A DNA stretch of 64,000 nt from Sphaerulina vaccinii (lineage: Eukaryota; Ascomycota; Dothideomycetes; Mycosphaerellales; Mycosphaerellaceae): positions 744,001 to 808,000 of the forward strand of contig JAKUDP010000005.1 of NCBI GenBank assembly GCA_022570795.1. The letters are read 5' to 3'. Each line of letters opens with the position of its first letter. Positions within the stretch are counted from its first letter, which is position 1. Shown here one piece after another: positions 9,580-20,505 of the stretch. The position numbers were made by a program, and so were the translations under genes. The notes under the pieces were generated by a model that searched no databases, was not told where the DNA came from, and was given only the letters and a program-made list of their open reading frames with translations.

Positions 9580-11889
9580 ATGGCGACCGCCGTTGGGGAT
9601 GTCCACAAGCACGATATCGTAGGCGGCAAGGCTCACGAGGCAGTCGATGCGCTGAAGCACGATACCGGCATCGAAGGCGCGACGAGCACAGTTCCAGCGT
9701 CGGCAACACAGCAAGCGGTTCCGCAAAACGCCAATGGCATTGGACATGGCCCACAAGTGCGCAGCACCACTGAAGGCTTGGAGGTGGTCTGTGGACCTTT
9801 GTTGAACTACAAGCACATGAGCAACGAGTTCACTGAGCAGCCGCAATGGCACGGGAGTGTCATGATTGTGACAACCCCTGGACAAAAGCCCGGTCAGCTC
9901 TCACTCAGGTGTACTACTGGCGCGTGGACTGGCGGCAATGCTAACACCAACGGCAATGGCCATGTCGGCTTGGATGGGAATGCCGCGTCTGCTCCCCAAG
10001 AGCGCACCTTCCCTGCGGAGAGGCTATACGAGGACCCCAAAAAAGGCTTTTGGCGCTACGTGATCGATGTGCCATTTCAAGAGCAGGAGTCGACCTGGGA
10101 ATACAGCATTCCGGACATGATCAATGTCAAGGACAAGACGCCTGTTAACAAGCCGTTGCGCTTTGTGGTCCCTTCCAAGCACGAGTCCATGCGCATCATG
10201 TTCCACTCTTGCAACGGTTTTAGTGTGGGCACCGACATGAAAACTTGGACTGGACCTGTCCTGTGGAAAGATGTGCTACGCGTGCACAACGAGCAGCCTT
10301 TGCACATTATGATTGGTGGCGGAGACCAGATCTACAACGATAGTGTGCGTGTTGATGGTCCATTGAAACCATGGACAGACATCTCGAATCCAAGGAAGCG
10401 TCGCGACTTCCCCTTCAATGAGGAGATGAGAAAGAAGTGCGACGATTACTACTACGAAAACTACGTGCGATGGTATGGCACGGAAGAGTTTGCCATGGCA
10501 AATGGTCAGATTGCCCAGCTGAACATTTGGGATGATCACGACATTATCGACGGTTTCGGGTCGTACACTGATCACTTCATGCAGTGCTCTGTGTTCCGCG
10601 GTATTGGAGGAGTAGCACACAAATACTATCTGCTCTTCCAGCATCACATTCCTCCGCCACCTTCGACGTACAGCACAGATGCGCCTCAAACCACAAAGAC
10701 CTCCGGCCACACCACATCACCAGATGCTGTCCAGCTCAAGGACACCTTCGTGATGGTACCCAAGAGTGAGGACCCTAGCTGGATCATCGGCAAGAGACCT
10801 GGACCATACGTTGAAGAGAGAAGTCGCAGCATCTACTGCCAGCTTGGTAAGCGCGTCGCATTCTTAGGTCTTGATGCGCGAACAGAGCGAACGAGACATC
10901 AGATCAACTATCCGGAGACCTACGACCAAATCTTCCAGCGAACAAGTCAAGAGCTTGCGCGCTCAAATGGCAGCATCAAACATCTGGTACTGCTACTTGG
11001 TGTTCCGATCGCGTACCCACGACTTCAATGGCTCGAGAACATCATCTCAAGTCCTATCATTGGTCCTATCAAGTTTCTGAACAAGCGCTTCGGTATCGCT
11101 GGTGGGCTCTTCAACCAGTTCGATGGCGGAGTGGATTTGCTCGATGACCTGGATGACCACTACACGGCTCATCAGCACAAGAAGGAGCGCAAAGCGCTGA
11201 TTCACAGAATGCAAGAAATCTCCAAAAAGCACAGTGTTCGCATCACAATCCTTGGTGGCGATGTGCACTTGGCAGCACTCGGACGCTTCTACAGCAAAGC
11301 TTCGCTCAACATCCCTGCGGAACGCGACTTCCGCTACATGCCAAACATTGTCAGTTCTGCAATCACAAACAAGCCTCCACCAGCAGCTGTCGCGAACTTG
11401 CTTGCTCGACGCAACAAGATTCACCACCTCGACCACGAGACTGATGAGACGCTCCTCGAGATGTTCGATAAGGACCCAGGAATCGATGAGGAGGGTATTG
11501 ATAGCAAGACCGCGAACAAGAACCACGCCACCATGCCTAGCCGCAACTACGCCATTATTACTGAGTCTCACTCCCACACTGGTGCGCAAACGAATGGTAC
11601 AGCTACGAACGGTACAGTTGATGGAGATGCCGACACACCCAATAACGCAAATTTCACCCTGCCAAAGAACATGCGAGAACCCATTCACAGCGGCGAAATT
11701 CAAGCTGGTACCAAGCATCCTGCCGCTGGAGGGATCAAGAAGACTGGACTTGCTGGTCGTGATGGGCTTGATGTGTCGATCAGAGTGGAGATCAAGCCAG
11801 GTGGCAGTGATGGCAGAACCGAAGGATATGGTATCTCGATTCCAGCGCTAGAAAGTGGTGCGTATAAGGGCCAAGGCACGTCATGGTAG
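9580..11889 (+). CDS. PhoD-like metallophosphatase
   Basis: Single exon, 769 aa, from a true ATG. Visible metallophosphatase signatures are FHSCNGFS, MIGGGDQIYND (metal-binding GGGDQ), NIWDDHDIIDGFGSY (DDHD), FLGLDARTER and ILGGDVHLAALGRFY (GDVH). Their order matches fungal PhoD-like phosphatases: an N-terminal beta domain (residues ~70-200), then the phosphatase domain (~205-620). No signal peptide or membrane helix is seen, so it is probably cytosolic or peripheral. Relatives are annotated as PhoD-like; their physiological substrate is not known to me. The end reads SIPALESGAYKGQGTSW and stops at TAG. The same frame then stays open for 168 codons (separate entry). Confidence 0.85.
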   Translation: MATAVGDVHKHDIVGGKAHEAVDALKHDTGIEGATSTVPASATQQAVPQNANGIGHGPQVRSTTEGLEVVCGPLLNYKHMSNEFTEQPQWHGSVMIVTTPGQKPGQLSLRCTTGAWTGGNANTNGNGHVGLDGNAASAPQERTFPAERLYEDPKKGFWRYVIDVPFQEQESTWEYSIPDMINVKDKTPVNKPLRFVVPSKHESMRIMFHSCNGFSVGTDMKTWTGPVLWKDVLRVHNEQPLHIMIGGGDQIYNDSVRVDGPLKPWTDISNPRKRRDFPFNEEMRKKCDDYYYENYVRWYGTEEFAMANGQIAQLNIWDDHDIIDGFGSYTDHFMQCSVFRGIGGVAHKYYLLFQHHIPPPPSTYSTDAPQTTKTSGHTTSPDAVQLKDTFVMVPKSEDPSWIIGKRPGPYVEERSRSIYCQLGKRVAFLGLDARTERTRHQINYPETYDQIFQRTSQELARSNGSIKHLVLLLGVPIAYPRLQWLENIISSPIIGPIKFLNKRFGIAGGLFNQFDGGVDLLDDLDDHYTAHQHKKERKALIHRMQEISKKHSVRITILGGDVHLAALGRFYSKASLNIPAERDFRYMPNIVSSAITNKPPPAAVANLLARRNKIHHLDHETDETLLEMFDKDPGIDEEGIDSKTANKNHATMPSRNYAIITESHSHTGAQTNGTATNGTVDGDADTPNNANFTLPKNMREPIHSGEIQAGTKHPAAGGIKKTGLAGRDGLDVSIRVEIKPGGSDGRTEGYGISIPALESGAYKGQGTSW

Positions 11890-12396
11890 AAACAGATCAC
11901 GATCGAGGTCTCTCAGCCAGCGTCCGGCAACTACGGCAAGCTGGAGGCACTATCTGAAAGTCTCACGAAAGTCATCGACCACTCCGCCAACCACGTCGCA
12001 GACAACGCTGTCGGAGACGACGTTAGCGTGGCAGAGACACTACCGTCGGCGGCCATTGAACTCGGTCAGCTCTCGGTTCACGATCGAAAGGTAGTTGAAA
12101 TGTTCAGGTGTCTCCATCAGAAAATTACGGACGTGGCGTCCTACCAGGCGGCTGGATGTCCAGAGGAGGTTCAAGAGCTGGCCCAAGAAGTCCAATCGTT
12201 GGTGCTTGATCTGAAACGTTTGGCGGAAGGCGAGTACCACATACTGTCAGCCTTGGCTCATATTAGGGACATGATCAACAAACGGGGTCGCGAAGGGGAC
12301 CGCATCCAGATCTTCAGAGAAATGGAGTCGTTCCTGAAGAGGTTTGCTCCACGCAAGGCCAAAGGAGCCGAGGAGAGCTCCGGGGATGGATCGTGA
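11890..12396 (+). other. 168-codon open frame in phase with the PhoD-like gene
   Basis: Directly after the TAG of the PhoD-like gene the same frame runs on for 168 sense codons to TGA at 12394. The first ATG comes only after about 70 codons (near 12100). The translation looks like a real helical protein: SLTKVIDHSANHVADNA, CPEEVQELAQEVQSLVLDLK, HILSALAHIRDMINK and FREMESFLKRFAPRK. Explanations are a separate gene whose first exon I cannot find, a C-terminal extension reached by stop readthrough or after a nonsense change, or a chance open frame. No GT-AG intron of usual size that removes the TAG and keeps the frame was found. I recognise no family in the translation. Confidence 0.4.
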
Positions 12397-12621
12397 CCAT
12401 GCCATTGAGCAGCAAGACGTTCATGACGCAAGGTGGCATGCAAAGACGGAGCGATCGTTATGCTATTGATAGAGATGGGGAACAGCACATATTGCGTTTC
12501 TTTTGTTCGTGGATACCCAGTTTGTTTAGTGAGTAATACTGTAGGATCAGAAGCAATACATTGCGATACGATGAATGATTGAGTCGTACAAGGACTGATG
12601 GAAGATGGTCACAATCCCTCT

Positions 12622-13055
12622 CTACTTCTTCTTCTGCCGTAGCGCAAGACCTCCATCTCCTGTCGACATCTCATCATCGCGCGCTTTGTACACGCCGTAC
12701 AGTGATCCTTGATACTCACAGAATTCCTTGAGGTCACCCATCATCTGGGCCTTGAATCCAGCACTAATTCGGGTCTCTGGGAACTTCTGGATAAGACAAC
12801 CACAGCGACGTACCATTTGGATACCATATCCAGGCAGCACCAGTCGAGAATCACGTAGCGCCAACTCGAGTAAGCCTAGAACTGAAGCATTCGACGACCT
12901 TGAAAAGCAGCATCAGCAGTATAATATGCAGGTTCATCCTTCGGTCGAACACTTGAGCCTGCATGATCATCGTTAGCTAATACCGCCGCCGTATGTAAAC
13001 ATACTTTGACTTCTGTACCTGGTCCTCGAACATTGGCGAGCTGAAGTGCGGACAT
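12622..13055 (-). pseudogene. Small gene with a broken frame, family unknown
   Basis: A plausible gene starts at ATG 13055 (MSALQLANVRGPG). A 60-nt intron (13018-12959, GTACAG to ATGCAG, GCTAAC branch point) follows. Exon 2 from 12958 reads SSVRPKDEPAYYTADAAF then QGRRMLQF and hits TAG at 12878-12876. One base out of phase, a strongly coding-like frame continues to 12622: GLLELALRDSRLVLPGYGIQ, then MVRRCGCLIQKFPETRISAG, then FCEYQGSLYGVYKARDDE and a final RQKKK. Either the gene carries a +/-1 frameshift, or the true product is a 39-aa peptide. A GT...AG string of 17 nt spans the junction with the right phase but is too short for a normal intron. I recognise no family. Confidence 0.4.
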
Positions 13056-13199
13056 CCTAGACAATCGGTGATTTATCCCTAATTGATAAGGCAACTAGGA
13101 AGTAGGGTATCTTGCGAAGAACACTCCAATGGCTGGATGTGACTCTGTATGTCCTTAATATTGGGTATCTCGATTTTATACAGTACTTTAGTACAACAA

Positions 13200-14484
13200 C
13201 TAATAGGAACTTTCCACTCGATATGATGTCTCCTGGTGGATAATCATCTGATCTGAATCGTCGCTTCTCTTTCGCGACATGTATGGCTCATGCTGTGATT
13301 TCTTCCGTCTGCTGTGGTCTGAGGCGTCCCCTCGGACATGGACGCTGTATTCGAGTTGTCGTTCGGGTCGCAGTCTTGGCCCATCTCCATCCGTCTGGGA
13401 AACATGTGATTTGTTCATCGATCGCAACTGGACACTAGCACCATGTGATCTGCTGTCCGAGTGCGAGACTGTTGTGTTGCCGTACATGGTCATGAGACCA
13501 CGAGACATGAAAGCCCAGAGGAAAGTTCGCAAGCAAGGAAAGCTTGCCGAGATCAGTGAGAAGCCGAGTAAGACTTCTTGCCATGCAACAACTGGTGAGA
13601 TGGCGATGCTGTTCTCGTCGCTGCGGAGGAAATTGAAGTAGGAGACTGTCGTGACGATCGAGAAGGCGATAACGATCAGTCTGAACATGTAGACGAAAAT
13701 GACGATTCGCTTTTTTGAGGCCTTGAGTTGGTTCTTGCTGATGAACCAGATGGGCATGGCGAGAATGACCAGCTCGGTCAGGCAGTCCAGGACAGTGATT
13801 ACAATCCATCGAGCCGTCTACGACACAATTAGCACCTTAAGCTCAGCCGAAAAATGGGTCCGAGTCTCACATTGGCGTCGCAGACAGCGTCCACACTTGC
13901 TATCAGGGTATCCTCTGGTCGACATCCTGCTGAGCTCAGAAGAACTCCCAGTACCCCATATATTACAGTGATAGCGTATGCTACACCAAACAAGATGTTT
14001 TCCTTGTAGATGTCGCCAGCAAAGATTCGGCGGGTGAAGACGAGGATCGAAAGCTTCGCGAGGCAGTGTGCTACAAAGAATGCAACTCTGGAGCCAAAAT
14101 ACATCTGCAAGCCGTGTCAGTACCACACACCACGCGGTTCTGAGTCTGTGCCTCGACGTTTCTCAAGACAGCATGACCGCCAGAACCAGATACGGGGATT
14201 GACATGGATTCGCATACCCTTGCTGCTGCGCTCAAATCAGAGGCGGATATGGCGATCGTTGCGACACCCAGTCCATCTGTGATCGCCTGGAAGAGCAGTC
14301 CCCAGTGCACAATGCTCGCCAAATATCCAGCGCCCAAGATCATATCGTCCCACCACAGCAGATCCCATTTCCCCGTGAGGCGCGCAGCCAAGCACAATAC
14401 GCTGTAAATGAGCGACAGAAAGCTCGCTACCCACAACCAGGCTCGCGTGTCGGTAGCAGTCGCAGTCGCAAATCCGGAGTCCAT
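13200..14484 (-). CDS. Fungal rhodopsin-type 7TM integral membrane protein
   Basis: Exons 14484-14218, 14104-13871 and 13817-13200 give 372 aa. The protein starts MDSGFATATATDTRAW and has about seven hydrophobic segments: LWVASFLSLIYSVLCLAA, MILGAGYLASIVHWGLLF, FFVAHCLAKLSILVF, GVAYAITVIYGVLGVLL, WIVITVLDCLTELVILAM, IVIFVYMFRLIVIAFSIV and a seventh near EVLLGFSLISASFPCLR. The cytosolic tail (~100 aa) is polar and Ser/Arg-rich. The layout, with WWDD after helix 1, fits the large fungal 'rhodopsin domain' family (PF20684-type, formerly DUF3328/PTH11-like neighbours), which is not light-sensing. No CFEM domain precedes it. Function in this family is mostly unknown; some members are thought to sense surfaces or ligands. 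Confidence 0.78.
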
Positions 14485-16124
14485 CGCGTGGGCGGCGGGT
14501 CAGAAGACCGCATGGAATTGGAGATCAGCGAGAGGGAGACGAATGGTCGCGGTGGACCACTCTCGCGACAGTGGTAAGTTGGTGCTGTTGTACTTTTGCA
14601 GTGCTTACCGTAGACGTCGGCGGGCCATCTCATCACGCAACATGCAGGAGGCACTGCAGCAGCTATGGTACCTCATTGCCTATCGCGATAGGGTTCATGC
14701 CTTTTTGCTCAGGCCGGTGGTGCTGTCAAGCCAGAACTGCTGAAGGTCCGGATCTGCAACGACAAGTACAGTGGTGCTAGCCGAAGTGGCCACTGGTCTG
14801 TGCGTGCCGCACTACTTCAAGTTCTATGATTATTGACAGTCTCGCAAAACCTTTGAAGGCATGCCCTACAATCGTCACGCTAGGTCCTAGATACGCCAAT
14901 AATGCCACAGTGTTGATAGCTCGGGCGTAGATAGTCGCGCAACGGTATGTGCTGCGCACAGACCAGTGGCCACTTCGGCTAGCACCACTGTACGAACTTC
15001 GATGAGTCTACCGTCTACCAAAACCGGCGCTCCACGAATGAGAACTAATTGCAACCCTTGTCTGCAGAGCCAAGACGCACCACAAGAGCGGATTAATACG
15101 GATCAATTCGGCCATGAACATCACTTCTACCAAGACTCTGCACGCTTGAGCAAGATCCAATCCCGTGGACGGGCTGAGAAAGTATTTGTCCTGGAGAATC
15201 CATCCACCTACATTAGCAGAAGAGTCTGCCGAAGCCTGGTTGCCGTTCGCCCCGCGCGCCTTCGAAGCCATCCAAGAGTCGCAGAGCTTAGGTGGCGTCT
15301 TACACTCTACGCACGATAACCGAGCTGACACAGCTTGATGATCACACAGATGGTGGTGCGGCAGCGACTGACAAGTGGCCACGCGATGTGTCGACATGCT
15401 GTGCGTGCCAACAGCAACCAAGCCTGCCAATTCTGTAAGATGTTGTTGATATTATCCTTTAGAATGGACGGAAGTACATGAAACGACGCTAGAAAAAGGG
15501 TAGCTCTACTCAACTGCTCCCTTCGGCATTACCCACCGATATAGTTTGCGCGAATCTCCAGCAGACATTTCGGGTCAACGCAACATGGCCCTTGCTACAC
15601 AGCGGAAAGCAGACTACCGACTTTAGCGACTCAGCATATGCCGCTCTGAATGCCAAGTGGGCTGCCGAGCTCTCCTGAGACGGGTGCTTTCACAAATTGA
15701 ACCAGGTCCGCTGTGTACACTTTCAGAAAATCCCAAAGCTCGGGTTTGATAAAGCGTGCAGTAGTGGACGGCATGGAGCTGTGGAAGTGGTCCGGACAAT
15801 GCAGCAGCCGAGCTTCACGACTCTCGTAGGCTTCTATTGGCACGCGCATTCACGCAACGTGAAATCGTGGCAGGTCTGGGAGTGCGCGTGGCAGAGCTCG
15901 CATGGCAGGGGAAACGGACGACGATCGTCTTTCAACCAGGCCGGCACGCTTCCCTTGTTCTGGCAGGAGCGTTCGACGTTGCATCCTCTACCGCATGTAG
16001 CTTGGTCCCTGCACGCAACCTCTACTCTTCGTCTTTTTTGTTCTCCATCTTTGCATCTAGCATAGCATCACATTTTCCTTTTTGCCCTTGGGTGGCTGAG
16101 ACATCTTAGAGCGGCATATTCAAG
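14485..16124. other. Intergenic region with a MITE and no supported gene
   Basis: A stretch of 1.6 kb between the rhodopsin-type gene and the permease. A short inverted-repeat element lies at 14769-14990 (separate entry). Remaining frames, such as minus 15008-15430 and minus 15631-15849, contain some protein-like segments (ELWDFLKVYTADLVQFVKAP) but no ATG-led gene or family match. They may be decayed coding sequence. The last ~150 bp before 16125 are pyrimidine-rich and probably the permease promoter or leader. Confidence 0.45.
14769..14990. mobile_element. MITE with 38-bp inverted repeats and TA flanks
   Basis: GTACAGTGGTGCTAGCCGAA... at 14766-14803 is repeated as its exact reverse complement at 14956-14993, 38 of 38 bases by eye, separated by 152 bp. 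With TA dinucleotides taken as the target-site duplication, the element runs 14769-14990 (222 bp), starts CAGTGGTGC and ends GCACCACTG. TA duplication and a CAGT terminus are the usual features of Tc1/mariner-superfamily elements. The interior holds no transposase frame, so it would be a non-autonomous derivative moved in trans. The perfect arms suggest a recent insertion or recent amplification. Confidence 0.8.
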
Positions 16125-17993
16125 ATGCAGAACGTACAATTGGATGACTATCATAAAGACCAGGCGGTGGCGGAAAGAGATGTCGACCTTGATGCAGACA
16201 GCGATGTCCAGCAGGTGCAAGCTAGGAACTATGACCCTCACAATGGTGAGCAAGAAATCCATCACAGACGTGTCATGAGAAGTCGGGGTTGACATGGCGC
16301 ACAGATCAGCGGGACATGAGAAGATTAGGGAAGAAGCAGGAACTCAAGGTGAGCATAGCAGTCATCTAGGTGATGAGCGCTCTGATACTAACACAGTCAG
16401 CGTCGATTCCGATTCTTCTCGGTCGTGGGCTTCGTTGTCGTCTTGGGTCTTACATGGGAGTTCTCGCTCACTACACTCGTCTTCAATCTTGGAAATGGTG
16501 GTACCGCTGGAGCAATCTGGCTGGTGCTGGTGGTCTGCTGCTGCATGTTCTTCGTCATGTTGTCTATGGCTGAGCTAGCATCAATGGCTCCAACGTCAGG
16601 AGGGCAATATCGTGAGTACAGGATATGCGCGACCATGGAACCATGCTGACATCGGCCCAGACTGGGTATCCGAATTCGCGCCTCCACATCTTCAACGAAT
16701 CCTCTCATACGCAGTTGGCTGGCTCTGTGCGCTTGGTTGGCAATGCGCAATGCCTACTGTGGCCTTCATTGGTGCTCAGCAAGTGCTTGCGCTCATTGTC
16801 ATCTGCACCGATGGCAGCTACGTTATCCAGGGTTGGCATACCTCGCTCATGACCATGGCGTTTGTGCTCTCCGCGATCTCATTCAACACATTTGCTATTG
16901 GCAAGCTTCCGGTTCTCGAGGGCCTGGCTGTTGTGCTCCATATCTTCGGCTTCTTTGCGTTTATCGTCATCATGTGGACGATGGGCCCACGAGCAGATGC
17001 AAAGATGACCTTCACCAACTTCACGGACGCCAATGGATGGGGCAGTGTTGGGCTGGCTACGATGATCGGTATGGTCGGACCAACTACGACATATCTTGGT
17101 GCAGACAGTGCTGTACATTTGGCAGAGGAACTCAAGGACGCCAGCTATGTTCTGCCACGGGCCATGTTTTCTGCCGCGATCATCAACTACATCCTCGGAT
17201 TCGTGACCACTGTCACGTTCATGTTCAACCTGGGCGATCTCGACGCGATTCTCGAATCCACGACTGGACAGCCATGGGTCGCAGCACTGTACGCGATCAC
17301 AGGATCCAAAGCCGGCACGATTGTTCTGATCGTCATCATGACTGTCATGGTAAGGCTGTTCTTCGACAGTGATTCGATTTGTGCTAATTTGAGATCAGTA
17401 CTTCTTCTGTGCAGTCAACCAGGTCACCACAAGCTCCCGACAAGTATTCGCCTTCGCGCGTGACAAGGGACTTCCTTTCCACGAGTTCTTGTCTCGTGTC
17501 CGACCAAACGGCGTCCCAGCAAACTCCGTCTATGTCACCCTGGTCTTCACATGCCTCCTTGCCCTCATCGTCATTGGCTCGACCGCTGCTTTCAACATCA
17601 TCTTGTCGGTATCTGCCACTGGATTGTTCACCAGCTATCTGATTGTCATCTTCACGGTATTGGTCAAGCGCCTGAAGGGAGAGAAATTCCCACCCTCACA
17701 ATTCAGTCTGGGGATATGGGGCATTCCTGTCAACATCATCGCTATCTGCTTCCTCATCGTGGCCTACCTCTTCCTGTTCTTCCCTGCAGTACCCAAACCG
17801 GGCCCGGCTTCCATGAACTGGGCCGTCTTAGTGTAAGTCATCACTTGAATTTCAAGTTTAACGTGCAATGCTGACTTATGGTTATAGATACGGTGTGGTG
17901 GTTATCTTTGCTTTTGTCTACTACTTTGCCGTTGGCCGTCACCACTACGACGGCCCAGTGAGCTACGTCAGGAAGGAGTACGATGAGAGGTAG
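16125..17993 (+). CDS. Amino acid/GABA/choline permease (APC superfamily)
   Basis: Six exons: 16125-16245, 16305-16348, 16401-16611, 16661-17349, 17399-17832 and 17888-17993; 534 aa. The cytosolic N-terminus ends DMRRLGKKQELKRRFRFF, the motif seen in fungal GABA permease (GabA/UGA4) and choline transporter (HNM1) relatives. The first helix follows (SVVGFVVVLGLTWEF), with NGGTAGAIWLVLVVC and MAELASMAPTSGGQYHW, the APC consensus. About twelve hydrophobic segments follow. Further family marks are TTYLGADSAVHLAEELKDA and FAFARDKGLPFHEFLSRV. It sits in the plasma membrane as a proton-coupled uptake system; the substrate cannot be read from sequence. The first two exons are short, as in the family. 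Confidence 0.88.
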
Positions 17994-18021
17994 AATGTTG
18001 CCTAGATACCCAATTGCTATA

Positions 18022-18863
18022 TCAAACGATCTTATCTTTGTAAGTTTGCGCTTTTGGCTGAGTCGTTGCGAAAGACTCTCGTGTCTCCAGCTGTTCCCAG
18101 AACTCTCGTAGCTTGGGATACTTCGTCTTCCATTCATGGTCAGGGAATCGTACACCCATGAAGCCCAGCACGCTGCAGACAGCGATATCGGCTATAGTGA
18201 GCGACTCCCCAATGATGTACTGTCCTTTGCGCTTCTCGACCCTGTTTGACGAAGTCAGTCTAAGATGCACTTGTGGCACGATCGTTGGTGTTCAAATACC
18301 AGCTGTTGAGAGCTTGCAGACCGCCATCCACTTTCCTAGTTTGACGGGCAGCCCAAGGTTCTGACTGCTTGTCCTGATCACGATTTCTCTCCCTGAGCAC
18401 GTACTGGTCAGTGGAAGAAGCAATATATTCACTGTGATAGAGATATCATACCATATCGCTAACACCAATGCATCGCAAATGCCTTGTCATATGTCAGCTG
18501 CACTGTGTATCAAATAACAGGATTAGAGTGCGTGAAGCAGCATGTACCGTCAACAACGACTTCGACCTGCTTTGCAAAGAGCCTATCGTCTTGATTTCTA
18601 GGAATCATAGGAGGTTCGGGATGCTTGACTTCGAGCCACTCGAGAATGAAGTGGCTGTCATAGACAACTTCATCGGTGTCATTGTTGATGAGGACAGGCA
18701 GCTTTTCAAGAGGATTGTACTTTGGCGTTTGGGAATCACTGTCCCACGGAACTTCTGTTTGCAATGTAAAAGGTATGCCTTTCTCTGCGAGGACTATTCG
18801 GACCTTGCGAGCGTATGGAGAAGGCGTCGCGCTGATCAGAGTGTAGACGCCTTTCGAAGACAT
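18022..18863 (-). CDS. Glutathione S-transferase
   Basis: Four exons, 18863-18548, 18482-18452, 18392-18300 and 18241-18022, give 219 aa. The N-terminal thioredoxin-like domain has YTLISATPSPYARKVRIVLA, with Ser in the SPYARKVR loop as a likely catalytic residue, plus KLPVLI and YDSHFILEWLE (the glutathione-binding E/S region). The C-terminal helical domain has ICDALVLAIWERNRDQDKQ, WAARQTRKVDGGLQALNSW and KGQYIIGESLTIADIAVC, the last being the conserved N-capping box. It conjugates or reduces electrophiles with glutathione in the cytosol. Exon 2 is only 31 nt, and introns 2 and 3 are about 59 nt. The gene is divergent from the methyltransferase gene at 19110. Confidence 0.88.
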
Positions 18864-19109
18864 GGTGTTCGACTGGAAGTGGGATAGTGGATATTGATGC
18901 TCAAGGGCAGTACGTTCACCTACATTATCTCTATCATGATGGAGGTAGTGTCTGAGGGGACAGGACAGATCCGCGTTGCCGTAGAAGCTCGGTTGCTCTT
19001 GCTCTGATGTGATAATGTTGGAGAAGAAAATCAAACAGCTTTGTAGAAATCCATCTTGCCCTGCAAAAGTCCCGACAACCAGGTACTCGTTCGTCAGCTC
19101 ATTTCAACA
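18864..19109. promoter_or_regulatory. Shared spacer between divergent GST and EFM7-type genes
   Basis: A spacer of 246 bp between two divergent ATGs must hold both promoters. No obvious stress-response element or TATA box could be assigned by eye. Confidence 0.35.
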
Positions 19110-20030
19110 ATGCCGGCCGCCCTCACAGATCTCGTCACGGTGGTGCCACCAGATGAAGAAGAAGAAGAAGAAGAACCTGAAGATATCTTCGCATTCGCTG
19201 CAGGACTCATATTCACCGATGACTCTCGCAACTTTCATGGCGACGATCGCAGCACTCTTGTGTACAAGAGCGCACGTTTTGGCGACATCGAGTTGCGTAC
19301 AGCAGATCCATCGCAAGAAAACGACCGGCAGCTCTTTGCGCATTATTTGTGGAACGCAGGTATCAAGATGGCGGAGCTTCTCAGCAATCCGCCTGATATG
19401 CCTTGGAGCGTGAGGGACCAACGCGTCCTTGAGCTGGGAGCAGGTGGGAAATCCTACCCGTAAGTATGATGAAGAGGAAAGAACTGGCTGATTGCCATTG
19501 AAACGGTAGGTGTCGGATTGGGTGGCATAGTCACGGTACTCGCTGGCGGGCGAGAGGTCGTTCTTTCGGACTACCCTACAGAAGTCGTGCTCGACAACAT
19601 TAGACAGAACGCAAAGCGCGCGATTCCGCCCACATTGGCGAGGCAATATCATGTCGAAGGTTATGCTTGGGGCGACATGGATTCAGAGTTCGCAAGAAGC
19701 AATGCACACTCCTTCGACCGCATCATTGCCGCAGACTGCTACTGGATGCCGAATCAGCATGAGAATCTGGTCAAATCCATGCTACATATGCTAAGCCTAT
19801 CACGAGAGGCAAGAGTTCTGGCAATTGCTGGATTCCATACAGGCCGTGCTAAGTTGGCTCGTTTCTTTGACGAAGCTGTGTCACAGGGCTTAGTGGTGGA
19901 AGAGATCTACGAGGAAGATGTGCAAGGCGTGACAAGAGAGTGGGTGCCAGAACGAGATGGTGGCAGAGAAGACGTAACAGGTCGCAAGCGGTGGCTGGTC
20001 ATCGCGGTGTTAAGAAGAAGGCAACAATGA
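19110..20030 (+). CDS. EFM7: Protein N-methyltransferase, EFM7/NNT1 family
   Basis: Exons 19110-19443 and 19510-20030; 284 aa. The sequence starts MPAALTDLV, has a Glu-rich patch, and then TLVYKSARFGDIELRTAD. The SAM-binding motif I is VLELGAGVGLGGIVTVLAGG, split by the intron inside Gly-Ala-Gly. Next come VVLSDYPTEVVLDNIRQNA (acidic motif II) and DRIIAADCYWMPNQHENLVK, the post-motif with 'ADCYWM' where METTL21-type enzymes have DxxY. These features match the seven-beta-strand family that includes yeast Efm7/Nnt1, which methylates the N-terminal Gly and Lys of eEF1A. The substrate is inferred from family only. Confidence 0.8.
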
Positions 20031-20505
20031 GACAAATACGGTACGACAGATGCACGTTACCTGTAACATGGCACCACTTGCAGTCCGTGGTTGTACTCGA
20101 TATCGACACCAATGCTCCCCTACTAGAGGCAGCACAGTCTACAAGAGCCAGGCTGGAAGAGGACTTGAGCGATGGAACGTTGAAGGCTTCGCGTCAGCGC
20201 AAGCACTCCCAGCATGTTGCAGTACAGCATATTGCACGCGTAGGCGCCGTCATAGAAGCTATACCATACTGCTTGCTGGCAGTTGCACTACAGGGTTTGC
20301 AAAGGAACTGACAGCAGGACACAGGGACACGAGCGTAGCACGAACTTATGTTTGCCAATGGAGACTTGCAGCATCTCGGCATGGCCAACGATGAAGCCTC
20401 GACCTGAACAATTACATCAGCAAAAGAACGACGTTAGTGCAAAATCATATTGCCTCCAGCACAACGCCACTTGCCCACGATTCCGACACAGGACTGCTCA
20501 TCAGC

